This document shows positions 9,918-19,974 of a DNA stretch of 64,000 nucleotides, piece by piece. The notes beneath the pieces were generated by a model that did not search any database, was not told where the DNA came from, and was given only the letters and a program-made list of their open reading frames with translations. The position numbers and the translations under genes are program-made. The stretch comes from Polaromonas sp. OV174 (GTDB lineage: Bacteria > Pseudomonadota > Gammaproteobacteria > Burkholderiales > Burkholderiaceae_C): positions 62,001 through 126,000 of the forward strand of contig NZ_FOKZ01000001.1 of assembly GCF_900112285.1 (NCBI RefSeq), given 5' to 3'. Positions within the stretch are counted from its first letter, which is position 1. The number at the start of each line of letters is the position of its first letter.

Positions 9918-11167
9918 CCGTTGCCACACGTCTTTCAGGCTGGTTCTCTGGCGTCGGCAAGGCCGCCGCCGAGGTGCTGCCGGTGCGGCTGGGCGGACAA
10001 AGCATGTCCGGCACTCTGACGACGCCGGTACGCCTGGCAGGCTATGACAAGGCGCTGGTGTGGGTCACGGTGGCTTTGCTGATGTGGGGCCTGATCATGG
10101 TGTATTCGGCATCGGTGGCGATGCCTGACAACCCCAAGTTTGCGCGTTATGCCCACACCCATTTCGTGACGCGTCACTTCCTGTCGCTGGTCGCGGCTTT
10201 CCTGGCGGCCTATCTGACGTTTCAGGTTCCCATGGCAACCTGGGAAAAAGTGGCGCCCTGGCTGTTTGTGGCCTCGCTGCTGCTCTTGATGCTGGTGCTG
10301 GTGCCCTTCATTGGCAAGGGTGTGAACGGGGCCAGGCGCTGGATTTCCCTGGGCTTCATGAACTTTCAGCCCTCGGAACTGGCCAAGTTTGCGGTGCTGC
10401 TGTATGCCGCTGATTACATGGTCCGAAAAATGGATGTGAAGGAGCGTTTCTTTCGCGCCGTGCTGCCGATGGCGACGGCGATTGCCGTGGTCGGCGTGCT
10501 GCTGCTGGCCGAACCCGACATGGGTGCTTTCATGGTGATCTCGGTCATTGCCATGGGCATTTTGTTTTTGGGTGGCGTCAATGCCCGCATGTTCTTTGTG
10601 ATTGCCGCGGTAGTGGTGGTGGCCTTTAGCCTGATGGTGATGCTGAGCGAATGGCGGCGCGAACGGATTTTTGCCTACCTCGATCCCTGGAGCGACAAAT
10701 ATTCCATGGGCAAGGGCTACCAGCTTTCGCATTCCCTGATTGCCTTTGGTCGTGGTGAAATTTTTGGCGTGGGCCTGGGCGGCAGCATTGAAAAACTGCA
10801 CTGGCTGCCCGAGGCGCATACCGACTTTTTGATGGCGGTCATAGGCGAGGAGTTTGGCCTTGTCGGCGTGCTGGTCGTGATTGGCCTGTTCATGTGGATG
10901 ACCCGCCGCATCATGCACATCGGCCGTCAGGCGATTGCGCTGGACCGTCTGTTTGCGGGCCTGGTCGCCCAGGGTGTTGGCATCTGGATGGGGTTTCAGA
11001 CCTTCATCAACATCGGCGTCAACCTGGGCGCCCTGCCGACCAAGGGCCTGACCTTGCCATTGATGAGTTTTGGCGGCTCTGCCATCTTGATGAATCTGGT
11101 GGCGCTGGCGGTGGTGCTGAGAATCGATTATGAAAATCGGGTTCTCATGCGCGGAGGCCGCGTATGA
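9914..11167 (+). CDS. ftsW: SEDS peptidoglycan polymerase FtsW
   Basis: 417 residues, about ten membrane helices, SEDS family. Polymerises lipid II into septal glycan together with FtsI. Family landmarks: VYSASVAMP in the first helix, [10 protein letters not shown] near 151, [10 protein letters not shown] near 197, and [22 protein letters not shown] near 368. Start GTG 9914 overlaps the murD stop (GTGA). The last 21 bases are repeated just before murG, leaving an unusual 76-bp gap in an otherwise overlapping operon. Confidence 0.95.
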   Translation: MTVATRLSGWFSGVGKAAAEVLPVRLGGQSMSGTLTTPVRLAGYDKALVWVTVALLMWGLIMVYSASVAMPDNPKFARYAHTHFVTRHFLSLVAAFLAAYLTFQVPMATWEKVAPWLFVASLLLLMLVLVPFIGKGVNGARRWISLGFMNFQPSELAKFAVLLYAADYMVRKMDVKERFFRAVLPMATAIAVVGVLLLAEPDMGAFMVISVIAMGILFLGGVNARMFFVIAAVVVVAFSLMVMLSEWRRERIFAYLDPWSDKYSMGKGYQLSHSLIAFGRGEIFGVGLGGSIEKLHWLPEAHTDFLMAVIGEEFGLVGVLVVIGLFMWMTRRIMHIGRQAIALDRLFAGLVAQGVGIWMGFQTFINIGVNLGALPTKGLTLPLMSFGGSAILMNLVALAVVLRIDYENRVLMRGGRV

Positions 11168-11247
11168 GAATTCGATTTCACCAAAATCGGGTGAGTGCGA
11201 AGCACTGCAACGCGTCAGCGTTGTTGATGCGCGGAGGCCGCGTATGA
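11147..11247 (+). repeat. 21-bp direct repeat flanking the ftsW-murG gap
   Basis: The 21 bases at 11147-11167 (ATGCGCGGAGGCC... ending CGTATGA), which form the ftsW end, recur exactly at 11227-11247 in front of murG, 80 bp away. The second copy supplies both the GCGGAGG ribosome site and the ATG of murG. Between the copies lies CAACGC-GTCA-GCGTTG (11208-11223), a perfect inverted repeat. The pattern suggests a local duplication or insertion that split an original ATGA overlap. Confidence 0.8.
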
Positions 11248-12326
11248 CCCAGCAGCGCTGCGCCCTGATCATGGCCGGTGGTACCGGTGGCCATATCTTC
11301 CCCGGGCTGGCCGTGGCAGAAGCCTTGCGCGAGCGTGGCTGGCGTGTTCACTGGCTGGGCGGACTGGGTAGTGCCAGCCATCCCAGCATGGAAAGCCAGC
11401 TGGTGCCGCCGCGTGGCTTTGCCTTCGAGTCGATTGCCTTCTCCGGCGTCCGTGGCAAAGGCCCGGTTACGCTGGCGCTGCTGCCCCTGCGTCTGCTCAA
11501 GGCCTTTTGGCAAAGCGTGCAAGTGATACGCCGCGTCAAACCCGATGTGGTGGTGGGCCTGGGCGGCTACATCAGCTTTCCGGCCGGCATGATGAGCGTG
11601 CTGCTGGGCAAACCGCTGATCCTGCACGAACAAAACTCCGTGGCCGGCATGGTGAACAAGGTGCTGGCGGCGGTGGCCGATCGCGTGTTCACGGCCTTCC
11701 CCGAGGTGTTTAAAAAAGGTCAATGGGTGGGCAATCCGCTGCGCCCGGCCTTTACCCGTCAGCCTGATCCGGCAACCCGTTTCGCCGGACGCAGCGGGCC
11801 GCTCAAGCTGCTGGTGGTGGGCGGCAGTCTGGGCGCCGCAGCCCTCAACACCTTGGTGCCCAAAGCCCTGGCGCTGATGCCGGCGCAAGAGCGTCCGCAG
11901 GTTACGCACCAGAGCGGCGCCCGCCAGATCGAGGCACTTCGCGCCAACTATCGGGCGGCCGGCGTGCAAGCAGAGTTGACGCCTTTTATCGAAGACACGG
12001 CCCAGGCCTTTGCCGATGCCGACTTGATCATTTGCCGCGCCGGCGCCAGCACGGTGACCGAAATCGCCGCCGTGGGCGCGGCGGCGCTGTTTGTTCCCTT
12101 TCCCGCTGCCGTTGATGACCATCAGACCAGCAATGCCCAGTTCCTGGTGCAGCACGGCGCTGGCTGGCTGGTGCAGCAACGCGATCTCACGGCAGAAAAA
12201 TTAGCCATAATGCTACAAAAAACAGAGCGTTCTACGCTTATCCAATCTGCCCTACAGGCCAAAATCATGCAGAAAACAGATGCCACGGCCCAGGTCGTGG
12301 CCGCTTGCGAGGAGCTTGCGTCATGA
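11244..12326 (+). CDS. murG: Lipid II synthase MurG (N-acetylglucosaminyltransferase)
   Basis: 360 residues. Adds GlcNAc to lipid I at the inner face of the membrane. GT28 fold: N-terminal GGTGGH near residue 11, HEQNSVAG near 127, GGSLGA near 193, and the UDP-GlcNAc site [12 protein letters not shown] near 269. Start ATG 11244 with GCGGAGG upstream; the longer open frame reaching into ftsW is not needed. The C-terminal stretch encoded at about 12200-12265 ([13 protein letters not shown]) coincides with a copy of a dispersed repeat. ATGA overlap with murC. Confidence 0.94.
   Translation: MTQQRCALIMAGGTGGHIFPGLAVAEALRERGWRVHWLGGLGSASHPSMESQLVPPRGFAFESIAFSGVRGKGPVTLALLPLRLLKAFWQSVQVIRRVKPDVVVGLGGYISFPAGMMSVLLGKPLILHEQNSVAGMVNKVLAAVADRVFTAFPEVFKKGQWVGNPLRPAFTRQPDPATRFAGRSGPLKLLVVGGSLGAAALNTLVPKALALMPAQERPQVTHQSGARQIEALRANYRAAGVQAELTPFIEDTAQAFADADLIICRAGASTVTEIAAVGAAALFVPFPAAVDDHQTSNAQFLVQHGAGWLVQQRDLTAEKLAIMLQKTERSTLIQSALQAKIMQKTDATAQVVAACEELAS
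12200..12266 (-). repeat. Dispersed repeat copy inside the murG coding sequence
   Basis: Read on the minus strand this segment (TTTTGGCCTGTAGGGC... to TTTTTTGTAGC) resembles the intergenic repeat at 30883. It shares the exact 17-mer GCTACAAAAAACAGAGC (12212-12228) with the copy in aroE. Here the reading frame is kept and encodes LQKTE. Confidence 0.5.
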
Positions 12327-13750
12327 AGCACGCCATTAAGCACATTCATTTCATAGGCCTGGGAGGTGCCGGCATGTCCGGTATCGCCGAAGTCCTGCAC
12401 AACCTTGGCTATGTCATTTCCGGCTCCGATCTGTCGAACAGTGCAACGCTGCAGCGTCTGGCCGGCCTGGGCATCAAGACCTTCGTCGGCCATGATGCGG
12501 CCAATCTGGTCAGCGTCGATGCCGTGGTGACGTCCACGGCGGTGCAGGCCGACAACCCTGAGGTGCTGGCGGCGCGCGAAAAGCGTATTCCCGTGGTGCC
12601 ACGAGCCCTGATGCTGGCCGAGCTGATGCGCCTCAAGCAGGGCATTGCGATTGCCGGCACCCATGGCAAAACCACCACGACCAGCCTGGTGGCCAGCGTG
12701 CTGGCCGAAGCCGGCCTGGACCCGACATTCGTGATTGGTGGCCGGCTCAACAGCGCAGGCGCCAACGCCAAGCTGGGTTCGGGCGACTACATCGTGGTGG
12801 AAGCCGACGAGTCAGACGCCTCCTTTTTGAACCTGCTGCCCGTGATGGCCGTGGTCACCAATATCGATGCCGACCACATGGAAACCTATGGGCATGACTT
12901 TGGCAAGCTCAAAAAGGCCTTTGTCGATTTTCTGCACCGCATGCCTTTTTATGGCACGGCTATTTTGTGCACCGATGACCCGGCCGTGCGCGAAATCGTG
13001 CCGCAGGTTTCCTGCCCCATCACCAGCTACGGTTTTGGCGAAGAGGCGCAGGTACGCGCCATCAATGTGCGGGCTGTAGGGGCGCAAATGCACTTCACCG
13101 CGCAGCGGCGCAATGGCGTCACCTTGCCGGACATGGAGGTGGTGCTGAACCTGGCGGGCCGGCACAACGTGCTCAACGCCCTGTCGGCCATTGCCATCGC
13201 CGTCGAACTCAATGTGCCCGATGCCGCCGTGCAAAAAGCGCTGGCGGAGTTCAGCGGCGTGGGTCGGCGTTTCCAGAGTTATGGCGATCTGCCGGCCAAG
13301 GACGGCGGGCAGTTCACCCTGATCGAGGATTACGGCCACCACCCGGTAGAGATGACCGCCACCTTGGCCGCGGCGCGCGGCGCTTTTCCGGGCCGGCGTC
13401 TGGTGCTGGCCTTCCAGCCGCACCGCTACAGCCGAACCCGCGATTGCTTCGAGGATTTCGTCAAGGTCATAGGCCATGCCGATGCCGCACTGCTGGCCGA
13501 AGTCTATGCCGCCGGCGAGGCGCCGATTGTGGCCGCCGACGGGCGTTCCCTGACGCGCGCCTTGCGCGTGGCCGGCAAGCTGGAGCCGGTCTTTGTCGAT
13601 GAGATCGAGGCCATGCCGCAGGCGATTCTGGACAACGCCCAGGCGGGTGACGTTGTGATGTGCATGGGCGCGGGAACCATTGGCTTGGTGCCAGGAAAAG
13701 TCGTTGCCATGCTGGAAACTACCGGGCGCTTCGTGCCTGCAGGAAATTGA
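12323..13750 (+). CDS. murC: UDP-N-acetylmuramate:L-alanine ligase MurC
   Basis: 475 residues. First Mur ligase step, joining L-Ala to UDP-MurNAc. N-terminal Rossmann motif [17 protein letters not shown]-loop [10 protein letters not shown] near residue 110, EADESDASF near 160, [11 protein letters not shown] near 180, and the C-terminal DYGHHPVE near 336 with FQPHRYSRT near 368 are all present. ATG 12323 overlaps the murG stop. ddl follows after 2 bp. Confidence 0.96.
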   Translation: MKHAIKHIHFIGLGGAGMSGIAEVLHNLGYVISGSDLSNSATLQRLAGLGIKTFVGHDAANLVSVDAVVTSTAVQADNPEVLAAREKRIPVVPRALMLAELMRLKQGIAIAGTHGKTTTTSLVASVLAEAGLDPTFVIGGRLNSAGANAKLGSGDYIVVEADESDASFLNLLPVMAVVTNIDADHMETYGHDFGKLKKAFVDFLHRMPFYGTAILCTDDPAVREIVPQVSCPITSYGFGEEAQVRAINVRAVGAQMHFTAQRRNGVTLPDMEVVLNLAGRHNVLNALSAIAIAVELNVPDAAVQKALAEFSGVGRRFQSYGDLPAKDGGQFTLIEDYGHHPVEMTATLAAARGAFPGRRLVLAFQPHRYSRTRDCFEDFVKVIGHADAALLAEVYAAGEAPIVAADGRSLTRALRVAGKLEPVFVDEIEAMPQAILDNAQAGDVVMCMGAGTIGLVPGKVVAMLETTGRFVPAGN

Positions 13751-13752
13751 CC

Positions 13753-14730
13753 ATGAGCCAGAATAGTTTGAATTTTGGCAAGGTCGCCGTTCTCATGGGC
13801 GGCCGGTCTGCCGAACGTGAGGTCTCGCTGATGTCGGGCCAGGGCGTGCTGCAGGCGCTGCGCTCGCGCGGCGTCGACGCGCATGCCTTTGATCCCGCCG
13901 AGCGCGATCTCAGCGACTTGAAGAAAGAAGGCTTTGCGCGCTGCTTTATCGCGCTGCACGGCCGTTTCGGCGAAGACGGAACGGTGCAGGGCGCCCTGGA
14001 ACTCCTGGGTATTCCTTACACCGGTTCCGGCGTCATGGCGTCCAGCATGGCGATTGACAAGGTCATGACCAAGCGCGTGCTGCTCTCGGAAGGCCTGCCG
14101 ACGCCACGCTACGTATTGCTGCGCCGTGGCAGCTATGGCAGTGCCGAAGTTGCCGCCATCCCTGATCAGCTGGGTCTGCCGCTGATCGTCAAACCGGCGC
14201 GGGAAGGCTCTTCCATTGGCCTGAGCAAGGTGAGCGAGCGGGCCGGCATGGCCGATGCGGTGGCGCAGGCCGAAAAGCTAGACGCGGACATTCTGTGCGA
14301 GCAGTTCATCAGTGGCGACGAGGTGACCTGCCCGGTGCTGGGCACCGGTGCTCAAGCCCGGGCCCTGCCTGTCATTCGCATCGTTGCGCCCGATGGCAAC
14401 TACGACTACCAGAACAAGTACTTCACGGACACCACGCAATACCTGGTGCCCTGCGGCCTGCCCGAGGGTGAAGAAGCGCGCATTCAGCAGCTGGTGCTGC
14501 AAGCCTTTCGTACCCTTAACTGCAGCGGCTGGGCCCGCGCCGACGTGATGATTGACCGCGCCACGCGCCAGCCCTATCTGCTTGAAATCAATACCTCGCC
14601 CGGTATGACCGGACATTCGCTGGTGCCGATGTCGGCGCGGGCGGCGGGTATTTCTTATGAGGACCTCTGCATCGAGGTGCTCAAGACCGCCGGGCTGGAC
14701 CATCAGCAGCCAACAGGGGCTCAAATTTGA
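13753..14730 (+). CDS. ddl: D-alanine:D-alanine ligase
   Basis: 325 residues, ATP-grasp fold. Makes the D-Ala-D-Ala dipeptide used by MurF. Motifs: [17 protein letters not shown] at the N-terminus, [15 protein letters not shown] near 76, [11 protein letters not shown] near 152, and the C-terminal metal and substrate site [15 protein letters not shown] near 285. ATG 13753 follows the murC stop by 2 bp. Position between murC and ftsQ is standard and supports the B-type Ddl (DdlB). Confidence 0.96.
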   Translation: MSQNSLNFGKVAVLMGGRSAEREVSLMSGQGVLQALRSRGVDAHAFDPAERDLSDLKKEGFARCFIALHGRFGEDGTVQGALELLGIPYTGSGVMASSMAIDKVMTKRVLLSEGLPTPRYVLLRRGSYGSAEVAAIPDQLGLPLIVKPAREGSSIGLSKVSERAGMADAVAQAEKLDADILCEQFISGDEVTCPVLGTGAQARALPVIRIVAPDGNYDYQNKYFTDTTQYLVPCGLPEGEEARIQQLVLQAFRTLNCSGWARADVMIDRATRQPYLLEINTSPGMTGHSLVPMSARAAGISYEDLCIEVLKTAGLDHQQPTGAQI

Positions 14731-14738
14731 GACGCACC

Positions 14739-15527
14739 ATGCCACTGCCAACTCCCTTGCCGGCTGACGTCAAGCTCATGAGCACCCTTTCGGGCGCTCT
14801 GGGCCTGGTGTTTGCCGCCATGGTGATGGCGCTGGCCGTGGCCTGGTTGATGCGTCAGCCGCTGTTTAATCTGAGCGCCATTCAGGTTCAGGGCGATCTG
14901 GCGCACAACAATGCCGCGACACTGCGCGCCAATGTGGCGCCCAGACTGAGTGGCAACTTCCTGACGGTGGATCTGGCCGACGCGCGTGCCGCCTTCGAGG
15001 CCGTGCCCTGGGTGCGCCGGGCGGTGGTGCAGCGCGAATTTCCCAATCGCCTGAAGGTGGTGCTGCAGGAACACAAGGCCGTTGCCCTGTGGGGGCAAGA
15101 AGGCGACACCCACCTGATCAACAGCTTTGGTGAAGTCTTTGAGGCCAACCAGGGCGACGTGGAAGCCGAAGACCTGCCGCTGCTCAATGGGCCGCAAGGG
15201 CAGGCGCAACTGGTGCTGCAGGCTTACCAGCGGCTGGCCCCTATGTTTGAAGAGATGGACACGGTGCTGGAGCATCTGAGCCTGAGCGGCCAGGGCAGCT
15301 GGCAGGCCCAGCTGGACAGCGGCGCGGTGATTGAACTGGGGCATGGCTCCTTGAATGAATTGCAGACGCGTACGCGCCGCTTTGTTGCCACGGTGATCCA
15401 GGTGTCTTCAAAGTTCGGCAGAAATTTCGAATCCGCCGACCTGCGCTACGGCAACGGCTATGCCGTCAAGCTCAGGGGCGTGACGACCGGTAGCGCTGAC
15501 AAAGACATAGAAAAAAAGAAAAGGTAA
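14739..15527 (+). CDS. ftsQ: Cell division protein FtsQ
   Basis: 262 residues. Short cytoplasmic N-terminus, one membrane helix (about residues 20-44), then a periplasmic POTRA domain beginning FNLSAIQVQGDL and the FtsQ beta domain with the VPWVRRAVVQREFPNRLKV segment near 90. It recruits and regulates the divisome with FtsL and FtsB. I use ATG 14739; a TTG four codons upstream overlaps ddl but gives an atypical start. ftsA begins 4 bp downstream. Confidence 0.92.
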   Translation: MPLPTPLPADVKLMSTLSGALGLVFAAMVMALAVAWLMRQPLFNLSAIQVQGDLAHNNAATLRANVAPRLSGNFLTVDLADARAAFEAVPWVRRAVVQREFPNRLKVVLQEHKAVALWGQEGDTHLINSFGEVFEANQGDVEAEDLPLLNGPQGQAQLVLQAYQRLAPMFEEMDTVLEHLSLSGQGSWQAQLDSGAVIELGHGSLNELQTRTRRFVATVIQVSSKFGRNFESADLRYGNGYAVKLRGVTTGSADKDIEKKKR

Positions 15528-15531
15528 ATAC

Positions 15532-16761
15532 ATGGCCAAAGAATACAAAGATCTGGTTGTCGGGCTGGATATTGGAACCAGCAAGGTGATGGCCGTGGTC
15601 GCAGAGGTCATGCCGGGCGGGGAACTCAAGCTGGCCGGCCTGGGCATTGCGTACAGCAACGGTCTCAAACGCGGCGTGGTGGTCAATATCGACGCCACCG
15701 TGCAAAGCATTCAGCAAGCCCTCAAAGAGGCCGAGCTGATGGCCGACTGCAAGATCGCTCGTGTCTTTACCGGCATCACTGGCAGCCATATCCGCGGCAT
15801 CAATTCCAGCGGCATGGTGGCGGTGAAAGACAAGGAAGTCACCCAGGCCGATGTGGCGCGCGTCATAGAGACCGCCAAGGCCATCAATATCTCCACCGAC
15901 CAGCGCCTGCTGCTGGTCGAGCCGCAGGAGTTTGTGATTGACGGTCAGGATGTGCGTGAGCCGATTGGCATGAGCGGCATCCGTCTTGAGGCCAAGGTAC
16001 ATATCGTGACCGGCGCGCAAAGTGCGGCCGAAAACATCATCAAATGCGTGCGGCGCTGTGGGCTGGAGGTGGATCAGCTGATGCTCAACCCCTTGGCCTC
16101 CAGCCTGGCGGTGTTGACGCAGGATGAGCGCGAACTCGGCGTCGCCATGGTGGATATCGGCGCCGGCACCACCGATGTGGCCATCTTCACCGGCGGCGCG
16201 ATCCGCCACACCGCCGTGATCCCTATCGCTGGCGACCTGATCACCAGCGACATCGCCATGGCACTGCGCACGCCGACCAAGGACGCCGAGGACATCAAGG
16301 TGGAAAGCGGTTTCGCCAAGCAACTGCTGGCCGACCCCGATACGCAGGTCGAAGTGCCAGGCTTGGGCGATCGTGGCCCGCGCATGCTGAGCAAGCAGGC
16401 CCTGGCCGGCGTCATTGAGCCGCGCATTGAAGAGATCTTTTCCCTGGTTCACCAGGTGATTCGTGAATCTGGCTATGAAGAAGTGTTGTCGTCCGGCATC
16501 GTCATCACCGGTGGCAGTGCGGTGATGCCAGGCATGGTTGAACTCGGCGAGGACATTTTCCTCAAGCCAGTGCGGCGCGGCTTGCCGCGCTATTCCAGTG
16601 CACTGTCCGACATGGTGGCTCAGGCCCGAGCCTCCACGGTCATGGGCTTGCTAGAAGAAGCCCGACTGGCACGTATGCGGGGCTACAAGGTGGCGCAAAA
16701 GGCGGGCAGTGTGCACAACGCCTTCGGCCGTGTCAAAGACTGGTTTGTGGGGAATTTTTGA
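15532..16761 (+). CDS. ftsA: Cell division protein FtsA
   Basis: 409 residues, actin/Hsp70 fold ATPase that tethers FtsZ to the membrane. Phosphate-1 motif VVGLDIGTSKVMAVV near residue 8, phosphate-2 VDIGAGTTDVAIF near 205, adenosine motif SSGIVITGGSAVMPG near 323. The C-terminal amphipathic membrane-targeting helix (NAFGRVKDWFVGNF) is intact. Start ATG 15532 with AAAGGTAAAT upstream. It precedes ftsZ after a 168-bp spacer. Confidence 0.96.
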   Translation: MAKEYKDLVVGLDIGTSKVMAVVAEVMPGGELKLAGLGIAYSNGLKRGVVVNIDATVQSIQQALKEAELMADCKIARVFTGITGSHIRGINSSGMVAVKDKEVTQADVARVIETAKAINISTDQRLLLVEPQEFVIDGQDVREPIGMSGIRLEAKVHIVTGAQSAAENIIKCVRRCGLEVDQLMLNPLASSLAVLTQDERELGVAMVDIGAGTTDVAIFTGGAIRHTAVIPIAGDLITSDIAMALRTPTKDAEDIKVESGFAKQLLADPDTQVEVPGLGDRGPRMLSKQALAGVIEPRIEEIFSLVHQVIRESGYEEVLSSGIVITGGSAVMPGMVELGEDIFLKPVRRGLPRYSSALSDMVAQARASTVMGLLEEARLARMRGYKVAQKAGSVHNAFGRVKDWFVGNF

Positions 16762-16929
16762 TGACAAAATTTACCAACTTTGTTGATGCCGGTTTCATGA
16801 CGCGGTCTTCGCGTCGTTCCCATTCCGGCGGTGCAGATCCTCCTTCATGATGCAGGCCTGTAAGACATAAGAATTCGCTAGATATTTTGGCAACTGCTAT
16901 TTATTGCATCTACTAAAAAGGGGCTCCCA
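16762..16929 (+). promoter_or_regulatory. ftsA-ftsZ spacer with hairpin and ftsZ ribosome site
   Basis: 168 bp without a gene inside the otherwise compact cluster. It contains a perfect 6-bp hairpin (GACGCG 16799-16804, CGCGTC 16810-16815) and ends with AAAAAGGGG, a strong ribosome site for ftsZ. Extra ftsZ promoters are common in this position in other bacteria; no convincing hexamer pair stands out here. About 16855-16910 weakly resembles the dispersed repeat seen elsewhere in the window. Confidence 0.4.
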
Positions 16930-18141
16930 ATGAGCATCGAAATGATTGAAATCGAAGAGTTCAACCAGGGCACACAGATCAAGGTGATCGGTGTCGGTGG
17001 CGGCGGCGGCAATGCCGTCGGCCACATGATCGATTGCGGTGTGCAGGGCGTCGAATTCATTTGCGCCAACACCGATGCGCAGGCGCTCAGCCGTGGCAGC
17101 GCCCACAAGACCATCCAGTTGGGCAATAGCGGCCTGGGAGCCGGCAGCAAGCCCGACAAGGGCCGTGAAGCCGCCGAGCTGGCAGTTGACGACATCCGCA
17201 GCGCCATTACCGGTGCGCACATGCTTTTCATCACCGCCGGCATGGGCGGCGGCACGGGTACCGGCGCGGCGCCGGTGATCGCCCGCGTCGCCAAGGAGAT
17301 GGGCATTCTGACGGTCGGCGTGGTGACCAAGCCCTTCGACTTTGAGGGCGGCCGTCGCATGACCAATGCCGACCTGGGCCTGGCCGAGCTGGAAGCCAAT
17401 GTGGATTCGCTGATCGTCGTGCTCAACGAAAAGCTGTTGGAAGTGCTGGGTGACGACGTGACCCAGGATGAGGCCTTCTCCCACGCCAACGACGTGCTGA
17501 AAAATGCCGTGGGCGGGATTGCCGAGATCATCAATGTGCCCGGCAATGTGAACGTCGACTTTGAAGACGTGCGCACCGTGATGGGCGAGCCTGGCAAGGC
17601 CATGATGGGCACGGCCAAGTCCAACGGCCCAGACCGCGCGCGCATCGCCGCCGAACAGGCCGTGGCTTGCCCGCTGCTCGAAGGCATAGACCTGTCGGGC
17701 GCCAAAGGCGTGCTGGTGCTGATCACGGCCGCCAAGGGTTCGCTCAAGCTGAATGAATCCAAGCTGGCCATGAACACCATACGCGCTTACGCCTCACCCG
17801 ATGCGCATGTGATCTACGGAACGGCTTACGACGACGAACTGGGCGACGAAATCCGCGTCACCGTCATCGCTACCGGCCTGAGCCGCCAGGGCGTGCGTCG
17901 CAATACCGTGCCGCTGCAAGTGCTGCGCACAGGCACCGACAACGTGGCTTTCCATGTGCCTACGTCGGGCAATGTGCCTGGCAGCACCATGGGCGCTACG
18001 CAACCTGATTACGGCGGTATGAGCGTGCCCAGCGTGTGGCGGACCAACCGCACCCAGGCCGCGGCCAAGGTGGATGCGCTGGCTTCGGGCGGCATGGACG
18101 ACTTCGAGATTCCAGCCTTCCTCAGGAAGCAGGCGGACTAA
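16930..18141 (+). CDS. ftsZ: Cell division GTPase FtsZ
   Basis: 403 residues. Tubulin homologue that assembles the Z ring. N-terminal GVGGGGGNAVGHM near residue 20, tubulin signature GGGTGTGAAPVIA near 105, NVDFEDVRTVMGEPGKAMMG near 206 (T7/synergy loop). A short variable linker ends in the conserved C-terminal peptide DDFEIPAFLRKQAD that binds FtsA and ZipA-type partners. The start ATG has AAGGGG 6-11 bases upstream. Confidence 0.98.
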   Translation: MSIEMIEIEEFNQGTQIKVIGVGGGGGNAVGHMIDCGVQGVEFICANTDAQALSRGSAHKTIQLGNSGLGAGSKPDKGREAAELAVDDIRSAITGAHMLFITAGMGGGTGTGAAPVIARVAKEMGILTVGVVTKPFDFEGGRRMTNADLGLAELEANVDSLIVVLNEKLLEVLGDDVTQDEAFSHANDVLKNAVGGIAEIINVPGNVNVDFEDVRTVMGEPGKAMMGTAKSNGPDRARIAAEQAVACPLLEGIDLSGAKGVLVLITAAKGSLKLNESKLAMNTIRAYASPDAHVIYGTAYDDELGDEIRVTVIATGLSRQGVRRNTVPLQVLRTGTDNVAFHVPTSGNVPGSTMGATQPDYGGMSVPSVWRTNRTQAAAKVDALASGGMDDFEIPAFLRKQAD

Positions 18142-18150
18142 GCGCCGTCC

Positions 18151-18192
18151 GGGCGGATGGCCGTGCTTGATGCAAGGTTCATCCGCCCTCTT
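18151..18192 (+). terminator. Hairpin terminator after ftsZ
   Basis: A perfect 9-bp stem (GGGCGGATG 18151-18159 with CATCCGCCC 18180-18188) encloses a smaller CTTG/CAAG hairpin and is followed by TCTTT. It lies just past the ftsZ stop. The T-rich tail runs into the lpxC -10 box, so termination and lpxC initiation are adjacent. Confidence 0.6.
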
Positions 18193-18198
18193 TAAAAT
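18193..18198 (+). promoter_or_regulatory. -10 box immediately before lpxC (leaderless pattern)
   Basis: TAAAAT ends 6 bases (CAGGCC) before the lpxC ATG, and there is no purine-rich ribosome site. A transcript starting 6-7 bases after this hexamer would begin at or near the A of the ATG. Confidence 0.55.
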
Positions 18199-18204
18199 CA
18201 GGCC

Positions 18205-19128
18205 ATGCTCGCCCAAAGAACCCTCAAGTCCCTGACCAAGGCCGTTGGCGTGGGCCTGCACAGCGGCCAGCGGGTGGAGTTGACCTTGCGGCCGGCACCG
18301 ACCGATACCGGCATCGTGTTCCGGCGTGTCGATTTGCCGCAGCCGGTGGATATCGTCATTTCGGCCGAGGCCGTGACCGATACCCGGCTGGCCTCCACCA
18401 TTTCCAACGGCAGTGCCAAGGTGCACACTGTCGAGCACCTGATGTCGGCCTGTGCCGGCTTGGGGCTGGATAATCTGTATGTCGACATCACGGCAGAAGA
18501 GGTGCCGATTCTGGATGGTTCTGCCTCTTCCTTTGTGTTCTTGCTGCAGTCCGCCGGCATTGCGCTGCAGGACGCGCCCAAGCGGTTTGTCCGTGTCATC
18601 AAGCCGGTTGAGGTTCGCGAGGGCGAAGGCGCCAGCGCCAAATGGGCGCGCCTGAGCCCTTACGAGGGCTACAAGCTGAGTTTTGAAATCGACTTTGACC
18701 ACCCGGCCGTCGACTCCACTGGCCAGCGTGTCGAGTTCGATCTGGGCTCGGGCTCCTACAGCCGTGACATCGCCAGAGCCCGCACTTTCGGCTTTACCAA
18801 AGACGTGGAGATGATGCGGGCCAATGGCCTGGCGCTGGGCGGCGGCCTGGACAATGCCATCGTCATGGACGATTACAAGGTTCTCAACAGCGACGGCTTG
18901 CGCTACAACGACGAGTTCGTGAAGCACAAAATCCTCGACGCCATGGGCGACTTGTATCTGCTGGGCAAACCATTGCTGGCAGCCTACAGCGCTTTTCGTT
19001 CCGGCCACGCCATGAATAACAAGTTGCTGCGTGAGTTGCTGTCGCACCCAGAGGCTTATGAGATCGTCACCTTCGAGGATGAGAATAAGGCCCCGCCAGG
19101 TTTGGCAACCGTGGCGCGTGCCTGGTAG
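18205..19128 (+). CDS. lpxC: UDP-3-O-acyl-N-acetylglucosamine deacetylase LpxC
   Basis: 307 residues. Zinc deacetylase, the committed step of lipid A synthesis. Zinc and catalytic motifs: [11 protein letters not shown] near residue 76, the [14 protein letters not shown] segment near 236 and SGHAMNN near 268. Start ATG 18205 gives [21 protein letters not shown], matching the family. Its own promoter appears to sit directly upstream with almost no leader. It closes the dcw cluster. In many relatives secA lies close downstream; here it does not. Confidence 0.97.
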   Translation: MLAQRTLKSLTKAVGVGLHSGQRVELTLRPAPTDTGIVFRRVDLPQPVDIVISAEAVTDTRLASTISNGSAKVHTVEHLMSACAGLGLDNLYVDITAEEVPILDGSASSFVFLLQSAGIALQDAPKRFVRVIKPVEVREGEGASAKWARLSPYEGYKLSFEIDFDHPAVDSTGQRVEFDLGSGSYSRDIARARTFGFTKDVEMMRANGLALGGGLDNAIVMDDYKVLNSDGLRYNDEFVKHKILDAMGDLYLLGKPLLAAYSAFRSGHAMNNKLLRELLSHPEAYEIVTFEDENKAPPGLATVARAW

Positions 19129-19214
19129 CAGCACCGCGCCCCAAAGCATGACCAGCGTGGCGTGACCTGGGTATTCAATCGCGCTGGCTCACCAGTGTTC
19201 AAGGAGTTCGGGTC

Positions 19215-19391
19215 ATGGTGGTGTTTCGTGCACTGATTTTTCTGGCACTGCTGGCTTCGGCCTTGTCTTTCGTTTTGTACATTCTCACGTCGCAGCTCAG
19301 ATTCCGGCGCTGGGGTATCTTGACGCTTTTGTGGACGCTAGCGGCCGCCTTCATCTTTTTTGCCGTGTTGATCGTGCAGCGCGTGGCCTAG
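19215..19391 (+). CDS. Small two-helix membrane protein
   Basis: 58 residues, read directly from the sequence. Start ATG 19215 has AAGGAG 10-15 bases upstream. The protein is two hydrophobic segments (about residues 4-21, LIFLALLASALSFVLYIL, and 31-53, WGILTLLWTLAAAFIFFAVL) joined by a short basic loop (SQLRFRRWG). No stop interrupts and the ribosome site is good, so I believe it is real. I do not recognise a function. It sits 86 bp after lpxC and converges with ruvC. Confidence 0.6.
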   Translation: MVVFRALIFLALLASALSFVLYILTSQLRFRRWGILTLLWTLAAAFIFFAVLIVQRVA

Positions 19392-19425
19392 ACGGCCATC
19401 GCCATCGCTTTTGGTGCTCAGGGCA

Positions 19426-19974
19426 TCACCGGCTCCGGCCGGCCCGGTAATTTTTATCCAGCTTCGCGCTGCTGTTGTCGGCCAGCGCCAGCCGGTTCAT
19501 GGCCGCTCCCACATGCGCATGCGTGATGGCCAGGCCCAGGGCATCGGCCGCATCCTTGCCCGGCAAGCTGGGCAGTTTTAACAGCCGCATCACCATCTGC
19601 TGCACCTCCGGCTTGCCGGCCCTGCCGTAGCCGGCCACGGCTTTTTTCATTTGCAGGGCGGTGTATTCAATGACGGGAAGATTGCAGGACACCAGCGAGG
19701 TGATGCAGGCGCCGCGCGCCTGCCCCAGCAGCAGCGTAGCCTGTGGATTGACATTGACAAAAACAATCTCGACCGACGCACTGTCGGGCTGGTAGCGCTC
19801 CACCACCTCGCGAATGCCGTCGAACAAAACCTTCAGCCGCCCCGGCAGGTTGCTGGTTTCCAGGTGGCTGGTCTTGATGGTGCCGCTGGCGACGTAGCGC
19901 AGCGCTTGGCCATCCACATCGATCACGCCAAAACCGGCGATCTGCAAGCCGGGATCAATCCCCAGAATACGCAT
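19426..19974 (-). CDS. ruvC: Crossover junction endodeoxyribonuclease RuvC
   Basis: 182 residues, normal length. Holliday junction resolvase, RNase H-like fold, acting with RuvAB. Catalytic carboxylates are in [17 protein letters not shown] (Asp7), [22 protein letters not shown] near 68 and [16 protein letters not shown] near 139. Start ATG at 19974 gives MRILGIDPG. The start codon directly abuts a dispersed repeat copy, so its upstream control region has probably been replaced by it. ruvAB are not nearby. Confidence 0.95.
   Translation of the reverse strand: MRILGIDPGLQIAGFGVIDVDGQALRYVASGTIKTSHLETSNLPGRLKVLFDGIREVVERYQPDSASVEIVFVNVNPQATLLLGQARGACITSLVSCNLPVIEYTALQMKKAVAGYGRAGKPEVQQMVMRLLKLPSLPGKDAADALGLAITHAHVGAAMNRLALADNSSAKLDKNYRAGRSR

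Noticed and set aside
9935-11272. 445-codon minus-strand frame opposite ftsW
   Set aside because: Antisense shadow of a GC-rich membrane protein gene; His/Gln-rich nonsense composition typical of such shadows.
17794-19149. 451-codon minus-strand frame opposite ftsZ and lpxC
   Set aside because: Covers two certain genes in antisense and has no domain resemblance.
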